The notes beneath the pieces were generated by a model. That model was not told where the DNA came from. It worked only from the letters and a program-made list of their open reading frames with translations, and did no database searches. From Hermatobates lingyangjiaoensis (Eukaryota; Arthropoda; Insecta; Hemiptera; Hermatobatidae), in the NCBI GenBank assembly GCA_026182355.1, contig JAPFBL010000036.1:372001-436000 (forward strand): a stretch of 64,000 nucleotides of DNA, read 5' to 3'. Below, piece after piece: positions 9,808-20,059 of the stretch. Made by a program: the position numbers and the translations under genes. How positions within the stretch are numbered: the stretch's first letter is position 1; every line of letters starts with the position of its first letter.

Positions 9808-10353
9808 ACAAATCCATTTATTATAATTTGTTCCACAAGTATAGTGGTGATGAAAATATACGGTTTACTTTTTTGGTATTGGTATATTGGAAGGACTACA
9901 ACGAAGTTATCCAGCCGTCTTGCACTCTACCTATCGACTGGAGCACCTAAGGTGCACATGGAAAACGAACATGACATCCATCTGACGAGAGAAATGCTAG
10001 TGGAAGGTACTATAGTTATTGTGATGAATAGCAATCCTCTCCAATTACAAATACTGGAGGCTTTGATTATCAAAGAAAAATGCCCTTTCATGAATAGTCA
10101 GATTAATGACATGTTCATTGTCCCCAGTGCAAGGAATATCAACACTAAATTTAAGTTCAACAGGCATGATATTCTTGGTTTACCTGCTGAGCACTATGAG
10201 CAATTGTGTATTGATTGTTTACTTTTTATTTTTTCGCTAATAGTTAAGCTATTTGTGATATTCTCTCTGCACGTAAACTGTTTGATTCCAACATTAGTTT
10301 TAATATTGGTTACTGTAAAATTCATGTTCATAAAACCTGATGATGATCAGTGA
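9808..10353 (+). pseudogene. Penelope-like element, C-terminal GIY-YIG endonuclease region
   Basis: Penelope-like retroelements join a reverse transcriptase to a C-terminal GIY-YIG nuclease that nicks the target DNA. The open frame runs from about 9808 (a stop lies at 9805) to TGA 10351-10353, with GTG codons rather than ATG at 9844. It contains WYIGRTTTKLSSRL, the YIG-type motif with the following Arg; then a histidine-rich HMENEHDIHLTRE segment; then LQILEALIIKEKCPFMNSQ, which supplies the catalytic-type Glu and the closing Asn-Gln of these domains. After that comes a hydrophobic tail. No reverse transcriptase precedes it. The stop codon lies inside a hammerhead-like core, followed by an N-terminal PLE fragment, so this is the end of one copy joined to the start of another. 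Confidence 0.75.
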
Positions 10354-10361
10354 GGTCGAAA
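10337..10361 (+). ncRNA. Hammerhead-ribozyme-like core at a PLE junction
   Basis: CTGATGA lies at 10337-10343. GATC (10345-10348) pairs with GGTC (10354-10357) with one G-U wobble across a 5-nt loop, and GAAA follows at 10358-10361. The stop codon of the GIY-YIG frame lies in the loop region. Hammerhead motifs are known from PLE pseudo-LTRs. Stems I and III were not established by eye. Confidence 0.55.
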
Positions 10362-10379
10362 GGTCGGATTAAACAATTA

Positions 10380-10416
10380 AAATTCTTTTGTGTTCAAAGT
10401 ATTTTTTCTTTTTCAG
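10380..10416 (+). promoter_or_regulatory. Probable 3' splice site of a PLE leader intron
   Basis: A pyrimidine-rich tract (TATTTTTTCTTTTTCAG) ends in AG at 10415-10416, just before the N-terminal PLE frame. Other loci of this family have a splice donor directly after the hammerhead-like core, so this tract would be the matching acceptor. At this locus the donor itself is not clear. Confidence 0.4.
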
Positions 10417-10545
10417 TTGCCTTTGCAACACCATAAAGTGTTTAGAAGAAACCTAAGAAGATCGTTAACACGGAAGCCGCTTTAGTTTTCAATGATATTT
10501 GCTTAAACGAAGATAAGCTGCCCATTTATACGAATATATATAATT
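10417..10545 (+). pseudogene. Penelope-like element, N-terminal fragment of a second copy
   Basis: After the putative acceptor the frame reads LPLQHHKVFRRN. A frame change then gives KKIVNTEAALVFNDICL and LPIYTNIY. The first block matches SLPLQH of the minus-strand copy at 17998-18093. The second matches the 5523-5690 copy. The fragment ends in a TA-rich run, as that copy does. Its position directly after a GIY-YIG C-terminus and a hammerhead-like core indicates a head-to-tail pair of PLE copies, the arrangement these elements are known for. Confidence 0.65.
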
Positions 10546-10560
10546 ATAATATATATATGA

Positions 10561-10690
10561 AATGGGGGGGGGGGGAGGAATAAGATCAATCAACCGTAAC
10601 AAGCAGTCTTCGTCAGGGTCAAATACCCAACTCAAACATTAGATTCCGAAACATCTAGTGAAGGGTTGAGCAGAGTGGGAGGGAAGAGTG
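10561..10690 (-). mobile_element. PLE-related terminal segment, single arm related to P1
   Basis: Complement of the segment after a run of 12-13 G at 10565-10577. On the minus strand it reads CTGACGA (complement of 10610-10616), then GACTGCTTGTTACGGTT, closely matching the arms of inverted repeat P1, but GAAA is mutated to GATT. Here there is one arm, not a hairpin. The core is probably inactive. Confidence 0.55.
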
Positions 10691-11384
10691 GTATTTTAAA
10701 AGGGTGTAAAGTACAGGTAAGGACAAATGTCTAGAGAGGAATGTTTGGTTTTTTACTCTTTGTTCCCCCAACATGACACAGCTTCTTAGAATTTTCCAAG
10801 TGAAGTAATTGTTTTATAGCTAATACTTACTAATAATGTGTTTTATGACTGTAAATAATAAAACAAAAATGTAAAAATAAAAAATAATAAAATAATTTTA
10901 AACAAATTTCTTTACAGATTAGTTCTTCTGTTACAAAGCAGTCAAAATTATTATATAGGGAGATACTAAGTTTCAGTCTTTCTAGTGTTCAATAGTAGTT
11001 TCTAGTGCATTATATTATATTGAATGAATATAATACATTACAACATGTAATTCTTAAAACTACAGAAATGAACAAGAATCACTATTCGAATATTTTATTA
11101 TTATTTCCCACGTGTAATAAATTACTTTCATATAAAAATTGTTTAATCAGTGTGAATGCCGAGCACTTTAAAAATTTTAATGCCAGGTATGCAGATCTTT
11201 TGTTTTGTCTAAGAATCTTAATATTTTCAGTAATATAGAAACCTGGAGAATTACTTGTACTTTCCTTTCTAATGACAAAAAAGGCTAAACTTAAGACATT
11301 TCCCAATGATTCAATAAACTATTGATGATAATGGAATGATAAACATGATTCAATAATGTTATTCTCGAAATCACTCAAGAGTCA
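10691..11384. other. No recognisable gene
   Basis: AT-rich. Overlapping 74-77 codon frames on both strands at 11005-11306 show no motif. Confidence 0.4.
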
Positions 11385-12190
11385 CGCTGGGTACTTGTTT
11401 CTAATACATACTGGGACCCATTTTATCAATACCATCCGAGCAGGATCCTACATCCTTTCTGTTTAAGGACTACCACAGTGTTCTTGCGAACTCGGTCGCC
11501 CCCCTCCAAAAAGGGCAATGCCCGTCACCCCGGGACCAGGTTTCGCTACTTGTAGTTCTTTGGGCCTCATCAGGGCGCCATTGTAAGGAGTCTTAGTACC
11601 TAAGTGCACAACTCATATAGAGAGATTGCAAATGGGCTAGTTATTATGTGCTAGTTATGAAAGCCTCTAAGGTACCCATTTGGCTAACTGCCACCTGTAC
11701 TGAATATACAAAACCTCGAAGCGGTGATATCTAATACTCCAAGAACCCGCCAAAAGCCCAGGCCACTACTAGGCAAATACCAGTTATCCAGTCCAATCGG
11801 ATGAGTTCAAGGACCATTCCCACTGCTAAGGGTTTGTGGTCTCCAGCTCCCCTGTATGCTAAGCAGGCATCCTCCTGAGAAGTTACTGCTTCTCACACAG
11901 CGACCACAAGGGTCTACCCAACTTGGGTGAGAACCAACAGCCACTACGAATACAATCACAGTTGGCAGGATGGAGAGAGAAGCCCTCTGTGAGCCCCCGC
12001 CACTCGTGGTAGCGACTTATTTTAAGAGTTTCGGATCGAACTCCGGAACAAAAGTCCTACTGAACCTGCTCATCTACAAGTAATGTCAGTGGCCTTTTTT
12101 GCATCTGGTTTAGAAGATCTGTGGATATATATAACCCAATGAAGCCTGTGGATGTAGGCGCATGGCCCCACTAGGGGTATCAATACTAAA
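11385..12190 (-). mobile_element. GC-richer composite repeat, likely SINE/LINE-derived
   Basis: About 800 bp stand out from the AT-rich surroundings. On the minus strand a B-box-like GAGTTCGATCCG lies near 12040. A CTGATGA (complement of 11567-11573) is followed by a CTAC/GTAG pairing and GAAA (complement of 11541-11544), again a hammerhead-like layout but with a longer spacer. No reading frame of note runs through it. It is probably a non-coding retroposon, possibly several nested ones. The boundaries are set only by base composition. Confidence 0.4.
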
Positions 12191-13159
12191 ATGAAAAAAT
12201 ATTTATACATAAATCATACAATGCATCTCAGTAATCTTACGCAATAATATGCAGTTTACACACTTACTATAAGAAGATAATGCTTTATAGTATTGAATTT
12301 GTTGGAGTAACATTCTAATTTATGGCAAATGGGAGAAACAGAACAGTGCTGTATATAAAGTCTGCTAGAACGTTTTTATACGTTTCTCAAGAAGGAAAAA
12401 TGTAGTCTCATAAATCCCTTTATTAGAAGTATTAAATTAGGACTCTTTAATACTGAATGGGTTTCCTAACTTCCGAAACAAGATAACACTGGAGTCTCTT
12501 CAAACAAATTACTAAACTGGAATTATATGTAACATATACAATAGATAAGGTCACAAAATCATAGTTCTGTACAATAATTTTTTGTGCAACATGAGATCTT
12601 AATTTCAAATCGAAAATTTAGTTCTACGAAATTGCTTTCACTCCTCAAGTTAATGCCAGTGACATCATACGTATAATTTGTTTTGTAAATAATATTGAAA
12701 AAAAAAAATCGATACTAAATAATTTCAAAGGAATGCATTTCTTAGATTAACTGTATAAATAACCAACTGTCTCATCTCCAAAATTGAAAACTTATTGGAG
12801 AATCTAATTCTCCAATTAGATATTTTTCAAACTAATAATTGTTAATTTTCAATCTATTTAAACTAGTCAAAATGGTAATACCACTATTGCAGATAGCATT
12901 TTAAAAAAATTATCAGGTACTATCCTTTTTTCCTCTTCACAATGTTCGAAAAGTGAAAAAATTTTCCAATTAAATTTTAATTTTACATTAAATAGAAGAA
13001 CATTCAAGTTTTATATATTCTTTCAAAGAAATTATATTCTTTGTTTTTATTTTACTTTTAATCAAATAAAATGTATAACATACAACATATGTATAATATA
13101 TAACATAACAGTGAGAGTTGGTGAAAAATGTAGGCAATTGTTTGTATGTGATCACTCAC
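12191..13159. other. AT-rich, nothing recognised
   Basis: No long frame and no clear repeat apart from short A runs. A small palindrome around 12795-12820 (GGAGAATCTAATTCTCC) is the only structure noted. Confidence 0.4.
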
Positions 13160-13275
13160 ACACATTTATTAGTTTACTATAAGTAAATTATAGTGATGAT
13201 GAAAGAATTCGATCTCGAGATTTTGACAGATTTACATGTTTTGAGGTCCCAAATTTCTTTTTATTTTGATATAAA
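13160..13275 (-). mobile_element. Palindromic-end repeat family, end fragment
   Basis: The plus strand reads TTTACTATAAGTAAATTATA, then GAATTCGATCTCGAGATTTT, then ATTTACATGTTTTGAGGTCCC. This is the least-mutated example of the right-end block (seen from its complement), truncated after about 110 bp. Confidence 0.65.
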
Positions 13276-13429
13276 ATATAGAATAAGTTTTCATGTAATC
13301 AAAGTTAGTATGTAATTCATCCTTGAATGCAAAGGCAACTATGTATGTTCAATTTTTTTTCTCTTTCCAATTAAAACTGAACCTTCCTTTGAAAATATAT
13401 ACCAATGATAATAAAAGTCTGATATGATT

Positions 13430-14955
13430 GCCTAGTTAAAAATGTACACTATTACAAGAGTAACTGCACAATTTATGTATTAACTTTTAAAATGTTTTAT
13501 ATTTTTTCTACTTACTGTATTTTATTACATTGATTTCATAAAAACACATCAAAAATGTTAGGTAGGAATTGAGTTTATTCACTTTTATATTGATTAGGAA
13601 AAAATATAAACAGAATCAATGAATGTGATTCGAAATTTAATGATATGCTTGATATTGAAATAAGATAGATGTTCGAAATAAGATATTTCGAAAGAAATAG
13701 ATATTGTAGTCAAGATCTTGATGGATGTTACTCTAGTTTAAATGAGAGTTTTATTAAGAGTCTGACAGAGATATTTACACGATCATCCTTCTTGTTGTCA
13801 CAATTGCTACATGTACGACTGATTTGGATACTCTTGGACTAGAAGCTTGAGGAGCTTCAAATAGCACTAGCAAAGCTAGCTCAATTAGAATCATTCAATT
13901 TCTTTTAGTTGTATTCCCTGAGGGTATTCATAACTTCACTTATACTAAGGTTAAGTAAATTACTTGAGATTTGTCTGTGTTCCTATTTTCATAGTAGTCT
14001 TACATTCATCTAATGACTGGCCAGGTAAATACTGTTAAAAATTACAGAATTGAAGTTGTATAGGAAGTAGGAGATTGTTGCCTTAAAGGTGGTTGTTATA
14101 AAAGATTGATTGTAAAGCCGGTAGATACGACGGATGGTGGCGATTTGCGTCAGCGTTCCAGGGGGATTGATTGCAGGGTGGTGGGAAGTAATTAGAGGGG
14201 TGGGACAGGGTGGCATCCCAGGTCGCGTGACTCCGAAAACGCCCACAAATCGCTCCAAAACTACCCTTCATCCATTCTCTACTTTCTCCATGCTAGATGT
14301 CATCCCCAGCTGTCTCCAAGCAATCTAAGTAACTTCCCTTAAAAAAAAAACAGTTCCTGCTATTATCCAAAGTGTAATTGAAAATGAATGAATGTGTCGA
14401 GTACGTGGTAACACGGTTTATAAATGTAGTTAAATTTATTAGGACAAGATATGTAAGTGTGCTTGTGCAGTAATTATAATGCTTAAATATAATTTGTGAG
14501 CATTTACTGATACCAAACTTTATTTTGCCTTCACAAATTTAGGACCTGTGTAATTAAATGGTTTATTCAATAGGAATAAGTACTACATTTTTTTATCAAA
14601 CAAAAAATAGGTCACTCATACCACCAAGTAATATTATTTAATTCTAGATCTAGTAACACTGGATAGTAATTTAATGAACTTTTATCTTATGGCGAATAAA
14701 CTATAAATATAATATTTATATAAAAATAAATGATAAATATTAATAACGGCGATGAAAAATAGAACATCAATAAAGGACAAAAGTGCCCAGTTCATATTTA
14801 AAAACTTGAATAATATTCAATATTGTAATACAATACTTATTAATTGACACTTTAGGAAGTCTGTTCAATAAAATTATATGTTTATTATTTGTATAATGCA
14901 AGAGTAATGTATCTTACTTTATCATCTTTTACTTAGTATTATTATAAGTCTGACC
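13430..14955. other. Mostly AT-rich; one GC-richer island at 14110-14335
   Basis: The island contains overlapping open frames on both strands (for example 64 codons at 14134-14328 on plus) but no domain I recognise. It ends near an A run at 14341-14350, so it may be a retroposed fragment. The rest is AT-rich with nothing supported. Confidence 0.3.
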
Positions 14956-15010
14956 TCGTTTATCGCTGATATAGCCGACCAACCGGTTTCGCACGTTGTC
15001 CATCTTCAAG
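14945..15010 (-). mobile_element. Degenerate PLE-type terminal core
   Basis: On the minus strand TTGAAGA, a short unpaired segment and GAAACCGGTTGG fall in the spacing of the hammerhead-like cores, but the first C is lost and stem II is poor. Listed as a decayed relative only. Confidence 0.25.
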
Positions 15011-15384
15011 AGGGATTGGTAAATTTTGAATATTCCTAAAATAAATGCCTATTGAAAAAGTAATACCAATAACAGAACAAACCCATGTCGAGCATATAGC
15101 TTCCGAACTAATAGATAAAACTAAAAAAACAAATAAAACCAATAACTATAAATGAAAAGAACAATAGTAAGACGCTCAGAAATGTTAAAATCAAAATTCA
15201 TAAAGCTATTGCAATAGATACTAAGGCAGATAAAAGAAAAATAATTGTAATAATTCATAAATCAGAATACTTAAAAAAAAGAAGAATTTCTAGTGAAGTA
15301 TAACTTTAATTAATTAATAACTGACCCAGTACTTAGGGTTCTTCATTGACAAAAGACTAACTTGAAATCCACATACCCGATAAA

Positions 15385-15935
15385 AAAGACTCAACTTAAA
15401 ACGACAATTCTTATTACTGTACAGACTTCTAGGGAAACACTCGAAATTGACGCTACATAACAAAGTACTGCTATAGAAAACATTACTGAGACCGACCTAG
15501 ACTTACGCACTTGAACTATGGGGTTGTACAAACCTTCCAATATTCACAGAATACAGTTGTTGCAATCTAGAATCCTCCGCACTATCACAAATTCTCGTTA
15601 TTACGTCAGAAACTATATCATTCATAAAGACCAAAAGTTCTATTCATCCAAAATTTAGCCTCTGATCGTTGTAAGTCATTTCACAACAACCTTACCTTTC
15701 ACCCAAATCCATTAGTACGCATCCTTGCTTCCTCCTCACCTTCACAGAATCCCCCAAGACGACTCAAAAGAAAATGGCCCAGGGATACTAAAACAAAGTG
15801 AAAAGTTGAACCAGTGTGTTTCATTCTTTGCTCATGTACATCGAAGTTATTGTGTAATCTTGTAATTGTATAATGCTTGTTACGCGGAATATGCGTAGTT
15901 GGATATTTGTAAACAAAGATGTTAAAAAAAACTGA
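15385..15935 (+). pseudogene. Jockey-like LINE relic, C-terminal end of reverse transcriptase plus 3' UTR
   Basis: Translating the plus strand from about 15395 gives LLLYRLLGKHSKLTLHNKVL, a stop, then LLRPT, a stop and YALELWG. Further along in other frames come LLQSRILRTI and finally PRRLKRKWPRD. The block order matches the better-preserved copy at 2-433. Several stops and at least two frame changes separate the blocks, so it is long dead. The 3' part ends in an A run at about 15927-15935, the likely retroposon tail. A 111-codon open frame on the opposite strand (15699-16034) is a shadow of this relic. Confidence 0.75.
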
Positions 15936-16225
15936 CCCAGCTAAAACAGTTAAAAAAAAATTAGAACTGCAATAAACATGTGTCATTATATAAGATGTCC
16001 AGATGATTCCGTAAATTAATAAATCTGAATTCAACTGTTCTCAAATTAAAACAACAAATTAGCTACACTTAATAGCTGATCAAGTCAGACCACTTATAAA
16101 TTATAGAAATGCCCCTGCTTATAAAATCTCGAAAAAATAGCTAAAATAATAAAAGTTATGGTTATGTTACGGAACTCATACTCCATTAAAATGTCCATAG
16201 AATAATAAATGAAATAAAAGATAAA

Positions 16226-16330
16226 AATGTAGACGAAAAAACTAAATTAGTATCATTTGATATAAAAAACTTGTCCACTTCAATACCTGTCGAAGTGACT
16301 ATTAAAATAATATCTCAAATAAGTAATGAT
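16226..16330 (+). pseudogene. Penelope-like element reverse transcriptase, motif A fragment
   Basis: The frame reads DEKTKLVSFDIKNLSTSIPV then EVTIKII. PLE reverse transcriptases have a motif of the form LVSFDV-SLFTNIP, containing the first catalytic Asp, and this fragment matches it with F changed to S. The frame stays open to 16723 (150 codons if TTG 16271 is counted), but the later part lacks any reverse transcriptase motif I recognise (no YxDD) and may be unrelated sequence. No adjoining N- or C-terminal PLE block was found on this strand. Confidence 0.6.
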
Positions 16331-16974
16331 GACAGCCAAAACGGTAATGTAGATAAACAATTAAGTGGACAAATACTATCCTCAAGAAGTATTATTTTAA
16401 ACTTAATAATAAATGGAAAAAAATGGGGTTGCTCATCACTCAGGCAATTCATTGGTAATCATAAAAAGAAAAAAATCTGCCTTCACCTATTCATAGAAAC
16501 ATTAGCTAGGTTCAGTTCAACACTCTGCGAGTCGATAAGAGTTATTGCATCGAGGCTTCGTGCAGGCCGATGGACTGGAATTGATAAGATAAACTCTTTT
16601 ATGTTACATCTTTGTTATCGTTTATCTGGTAGACCCAAATCTGTTTGTCTCTTCAAACCCCATTCCATTTCCACCGAAGCATTAAAAGTTCTTTTGAAAA
16701 CAGAAGTCCTTTTATTTTTTTAACGGAAATACTTGTATGTGGGTTAAATAGACACCTAGAACTTTCCCTCTTTTTTTTTGTGTTGAAGTTGATAAGCACG
16801 AGTCTTCGAAGAAACGAATAAGTTATTCATTTGATTTTCTTGATAATCCCATGGTGTGAGGCTAGAAGGGATTTATAAGCGATTTTTGTGTTGTGTAGTA
16901 TTCAGCTCTTCATGAAAGTAAAATTCAAAACTTTCTTATAGCTTATTCAAGTGTTTCTACATCTTAATGATTAT

Positions 16975-17560
16975 ACCGTGATGAACAGAATTTCATTTTC
17001 CATTTCAAACAAGAATAAAATGTTTCAAAGCAGTTATAACATCGATCGTCAATACAGTTTTCGATAGACCACAGTTTTTCATACAACCACAAACTGTTTC
17101 ATACACTACGAATATACCGGGACGTTCTTTTATATTTAAGGACAAAATTCAAATTGTTTAAGTTCCATATAATGTCTGCTAAATATGTGTTCTAAAATCA
17201 ATTTCTTTATCTTGCAAATAATTTGCAAAAACGAATTTATTTTCCAGAAATATAAATGTATTATGAATTTCTGCAAGTCTTATGAGAACATTTCCTCTCG
17301 AGTGCTATCGCATTCCTGTGAGTAGGAATTTATGATTCCTTCCCGTTTTTTCGTTAAACTTCTCAAATAAGCGTGACTGCGAAGGCTCTGAGTTAATAAA
17401 GTTCATTTTTTTGACTAAATTATTGAAAACATTTTTAAAACCATCAAATATATGTTTTGAGTCTAATGCTGCCCTGTGAAGGTTTTTGTTTTTCAATGAT
17501 GCATTGTGATTAATTTCAAGTATTTTGGTCACTACACAACATATTCAATTATGCCGTCCG
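16975..17560 (-). pseudogene. hAT-type transposase relic (ZBED5/FAM200-like)
   Basis: hAT transposases move DNA transposons by cut and paste; the ZBED5/FAM200/SCAND3-type lineage has been co-opted in animals. On the minus strand a 75-codon frame (17532-17305) reads HRAALDSKHIFDGF, then NNLVKKMNFINSEPSQSRLF and NHKFLLTGMR. It continues through a stop (the family's Trp position reads TAG) into HSRGNVLIRLAEIHNTF and FLENKF. Further matches in the same register reach about 16975, including LNNLNFVLKY. This order matches the central part of that family. The zinc-finger BED N-terminus and the C-terminal dimerisation domain were not found, nor were terminal repeats. It is a broken fragment. Confidence 0.65.
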
Positions 17561-17639
17561 TACATATTCTGCCATATTTCTCCTAATCAATGCCTTCTTT
17601 TTGGTGTAAGTAAGTAACATATCTTCAGAGGTTTAGAGA

Positions 17640-17661
17640 TATATATATATATATATATATA
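17640..17661. repeat. (TA)n run
   Basis: TA run just upstream of the hammerhead-like core at 17700. Confidence 0.9.
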
Positions 17662-17699
17662 GCAGCTTGCTTCTCAACGGGAGTACTTCGCACTTCTTC

Positions 17700-17737
17700 C
17701 TGATGACGACGGATGTCAAAATATCGGAGTGAGTTCT
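17700..17737 (+). ncRNA. Degenerate hammerhead-like core plus splice donor
   Basis: CTGATGA lies at 17700-17706. GAC (17708-17710) pairs with GTC (17715-17717), followed by AAAA where GAAA is expected. GTGAGT follows after TATCGGA. The sequence after it closely resembles the minus-strand locus at 23840-23894, which has an intact GAAA. This copy is probably inactive because of the G-to-A change. Confidence 0.45.
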
Positions 17738-17777
17738 GTAGTGTCTTTCTGTGTTCATTCTTACTTGTTAAAGTTTA

Positions 17778-17800
17778 TATATATATATATATATCAGCTC
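17778..17800. repeat. (TA)n run
   Basis: TA run at the left border of inverted repeat P3. Confidence 0.85.
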
Positions 17801-17948
17801 ATCAGCTCAAAAACGAAGAAAAGAACACACACAGAAAGAGACACACTTACAAACTCAAATTTTCGGATGATCCGTCTTTAGGAGAAGATTTGAGTTTGTA
17901 AGTGTGTCTCTTTCTCTGTGTGTTACTTTTCTTCGTTTTTGAGCTGAT
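17801..17948. repeat. Inverted repeat P3
   Basis: Arms 17801-17860 and 17888-17948 (about 60 bp) pair with few mismatches around a 27-bp spacer. On the minus strand the sequence reads CTCCTAAAGACGGATC, then CCGAAAATTTGAG, then TTGTAAGTGTG. That is a one-base variant of the plus-strand core at 24024-24060. The arms contain the downstream donor-flank block rather than the core itself. A TA run borders the left side and a short one lies near 17990. Confidence 0.8.
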
Positions 17949-17997
17949 TTTCGTTCAGTTTGGGTCGTTTTTTTCGACTTTTGAGTGATATATATAT

Positions 17998-18093
17998 ATT
18001 GTTAAATAGCAGACCAGATTCTGCATTCGCAATTTTTTTCAGGAATTGTTCTGTTTTTCTAATCACTGTTCTATGCTGTAAAGGCAATGAAAA
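17998..18093 (-). pseudogene. Penelope-like element, N-terminal fragment
   Basis: The minus strand reads FSLPLQHRTVIRKTEQFLKK, then IANAESGLLFNNIYI. It aligns by eye with LPLQHHKVFRRN and KKIVNTEAALVFNDICL at 10417-10545 and with the frame at 5523-5690. It ends in a TA-rich run, as they do. The sequence before SLPLQH (TTATTTTCATTGCC) resembles the pyrimidine tract at 10400-10416, but the AG is replaced by AT. Confidence 0.55.
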
Positions 18094-18159
18094 TAACAAA
18101 GTTCCCAGGTATATACTAGAGGCAAAACACAGTCCAATAACTGATAACATATATTAAGG

Positions 18160-20045
18160 ACTAATTTTAACTAAATTATAGAAGAACACAAAAATAACAC
18201 AGCAAAAACAGATAAATAACAACACAACATGACAGTAAAGAGAAAATAGAATATGACTAGAAATATATTCCATTCAAAACCATGGAGATAATTAAAACCT
18301 GAATCTTGAACTATATGTGTAATTAGACATACTTAGACAGCTACTGTGTAATTTTACATATCATGATCCACTTGTGGGTTGTAACATATTACTTGGCAAA
18401 TGATGGTATAAAAATTATTCTTAGTTCTATGCCCATGAGTAACTTTTCATATTTTAAATAATTAAAAAAGGAGAGAGACAACAAGTTCTGGATTATTTTT
18501 GTAAATGACTTCTTCATTCGACTGTGGTGATTCTGTCGATGTTCCTGCTTTGACGACTATAAAAGTGACCGTATAATGCGCTGATAAACTTAGTAAATTT
18601 TAAATTTCTCTGCTCTCTAGCCTTCTAAATTATGGCACTGTAGCCGATAAATTATTGATAAAACCCAATTGATTTTACGAGTTTTGGCATGTCTGACTGT
18701 TGTGGTTAATTATTGCAAAGAGTGTTCATCGGTTAAACTAAAGCAGGGAGTAACACGTCCGTGCGATCATATGTTATTTGACTTATTGTCAATTATATAA
18801 CGATGAATAATACAGATATGGCAATAACATTTGACAGATATGGTATTAACCATTTCTGTAGTAATTGGTAGGTTCAAACTGCTTTTTAGGTATAAGAATT
18901 TCAGATGCAGAGAGGATATAGAAATTAGATATACTAAGCATACTACTGTCTTTTAAATAGAGATGATATTTTAATTTTCATTTAATTATTCAGGACATAA
19001 TAGAATCCAGCTTCCATCATGTAAGCGTGTCCAATGAGATTTTTGTCTGTTACACCGTTCTTACATATCGTTTAATTATGTTTTATTAGGCAAATAACAA
19101 TTTCTTTCTTAAAATTAAAAACAAAAAGAAAGTAGATAATTTTTCAACAATATTAAAACCCGTTAATGATTTGCTCTTCTTAACTTCAAGTAGATTACGT
19201 GAAATGTAATGCCATTTATTTCAACAATGATATTCATACAAAACAATAATGATATACTGTGCGTTTTCTACACATGTGTAATATATTTATTGATGGTGTG
19301 GTTTATTCTGGGTTTTTTCATTTACATGTTGTTTGATTGTCGTGAGCCTCTATGTATAAGCACCCCTGAGATGCTCTTTATCACATGAATACCCTCGTAT
19401 CAAACTATCTTCGTCTCTGGTAATTGGATTTCGTTTCTTGGAGCCCAGTGGTGTGGCAGTTTCATCGGGAGCTTGTACGCGTGCGTCGATTGTACGTGGC
19501 TTAGGTACCAAGTCCGCAATCTGGTTTCAACCAGCCCTCCTTCCTTGATTGCTCTTGATACATCCTCTTTCCAAATTACCACCGAGCAAGATTTATCTCC
19601 TCTATGACAGCTGACGCTTTTACTTTTCTTCTGATGAATTGTTTTCATTCGTGTTGCTTTTGTTTTCCTTGCCACTACTTTCCTTTTTAAATTACAGTTC
19701 CAAACGTCACTGATAAATAACTTTTCCCAATTCATATTACCATACTGCATGACTTATTACCAGCAAAATAGAGAAAATTTACTAGTTAAATTATTTAGAG
19801 TGCCATTTATTCTCATTATATTTAGATCACTTCAATAAATCAAAAATAATATTCTGGGATGATTTACACTGAAGTTCACTGCAAGCTAACACATTATTAA
19901 TCCCATGTATAAGTATTTGCTTATAATTTATTTTGTTATAATGTGTAAAAAAAGTTTGCCCTATTATGTTTAAAATACAATAAAAAGATAGCCATTTAAA
20001 TAATAATATCAATAATGTATGACTATGTACTGAACCCATTCAAAG
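18160..20045. other. No recognisable gene; one weak open frame
   Basis: AT-rich sequence. The 116-codon minus-strand frame at 19400-19750 is rich in Lys/Arg in its first half and somewhat less AT-rich than its flanks. I recognise no domain and no clear splice sites, so it could be an exon, a decayed repeat or chance. Confidence 0.3.
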
Positions 20046-20059
20046 ATTAGGCAATGTGT

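Noticed and set aside
15699..16034. 111-codon minus-strand frame
   Set aside because: It lies antisense to the Jockey-like relic and has no motif.
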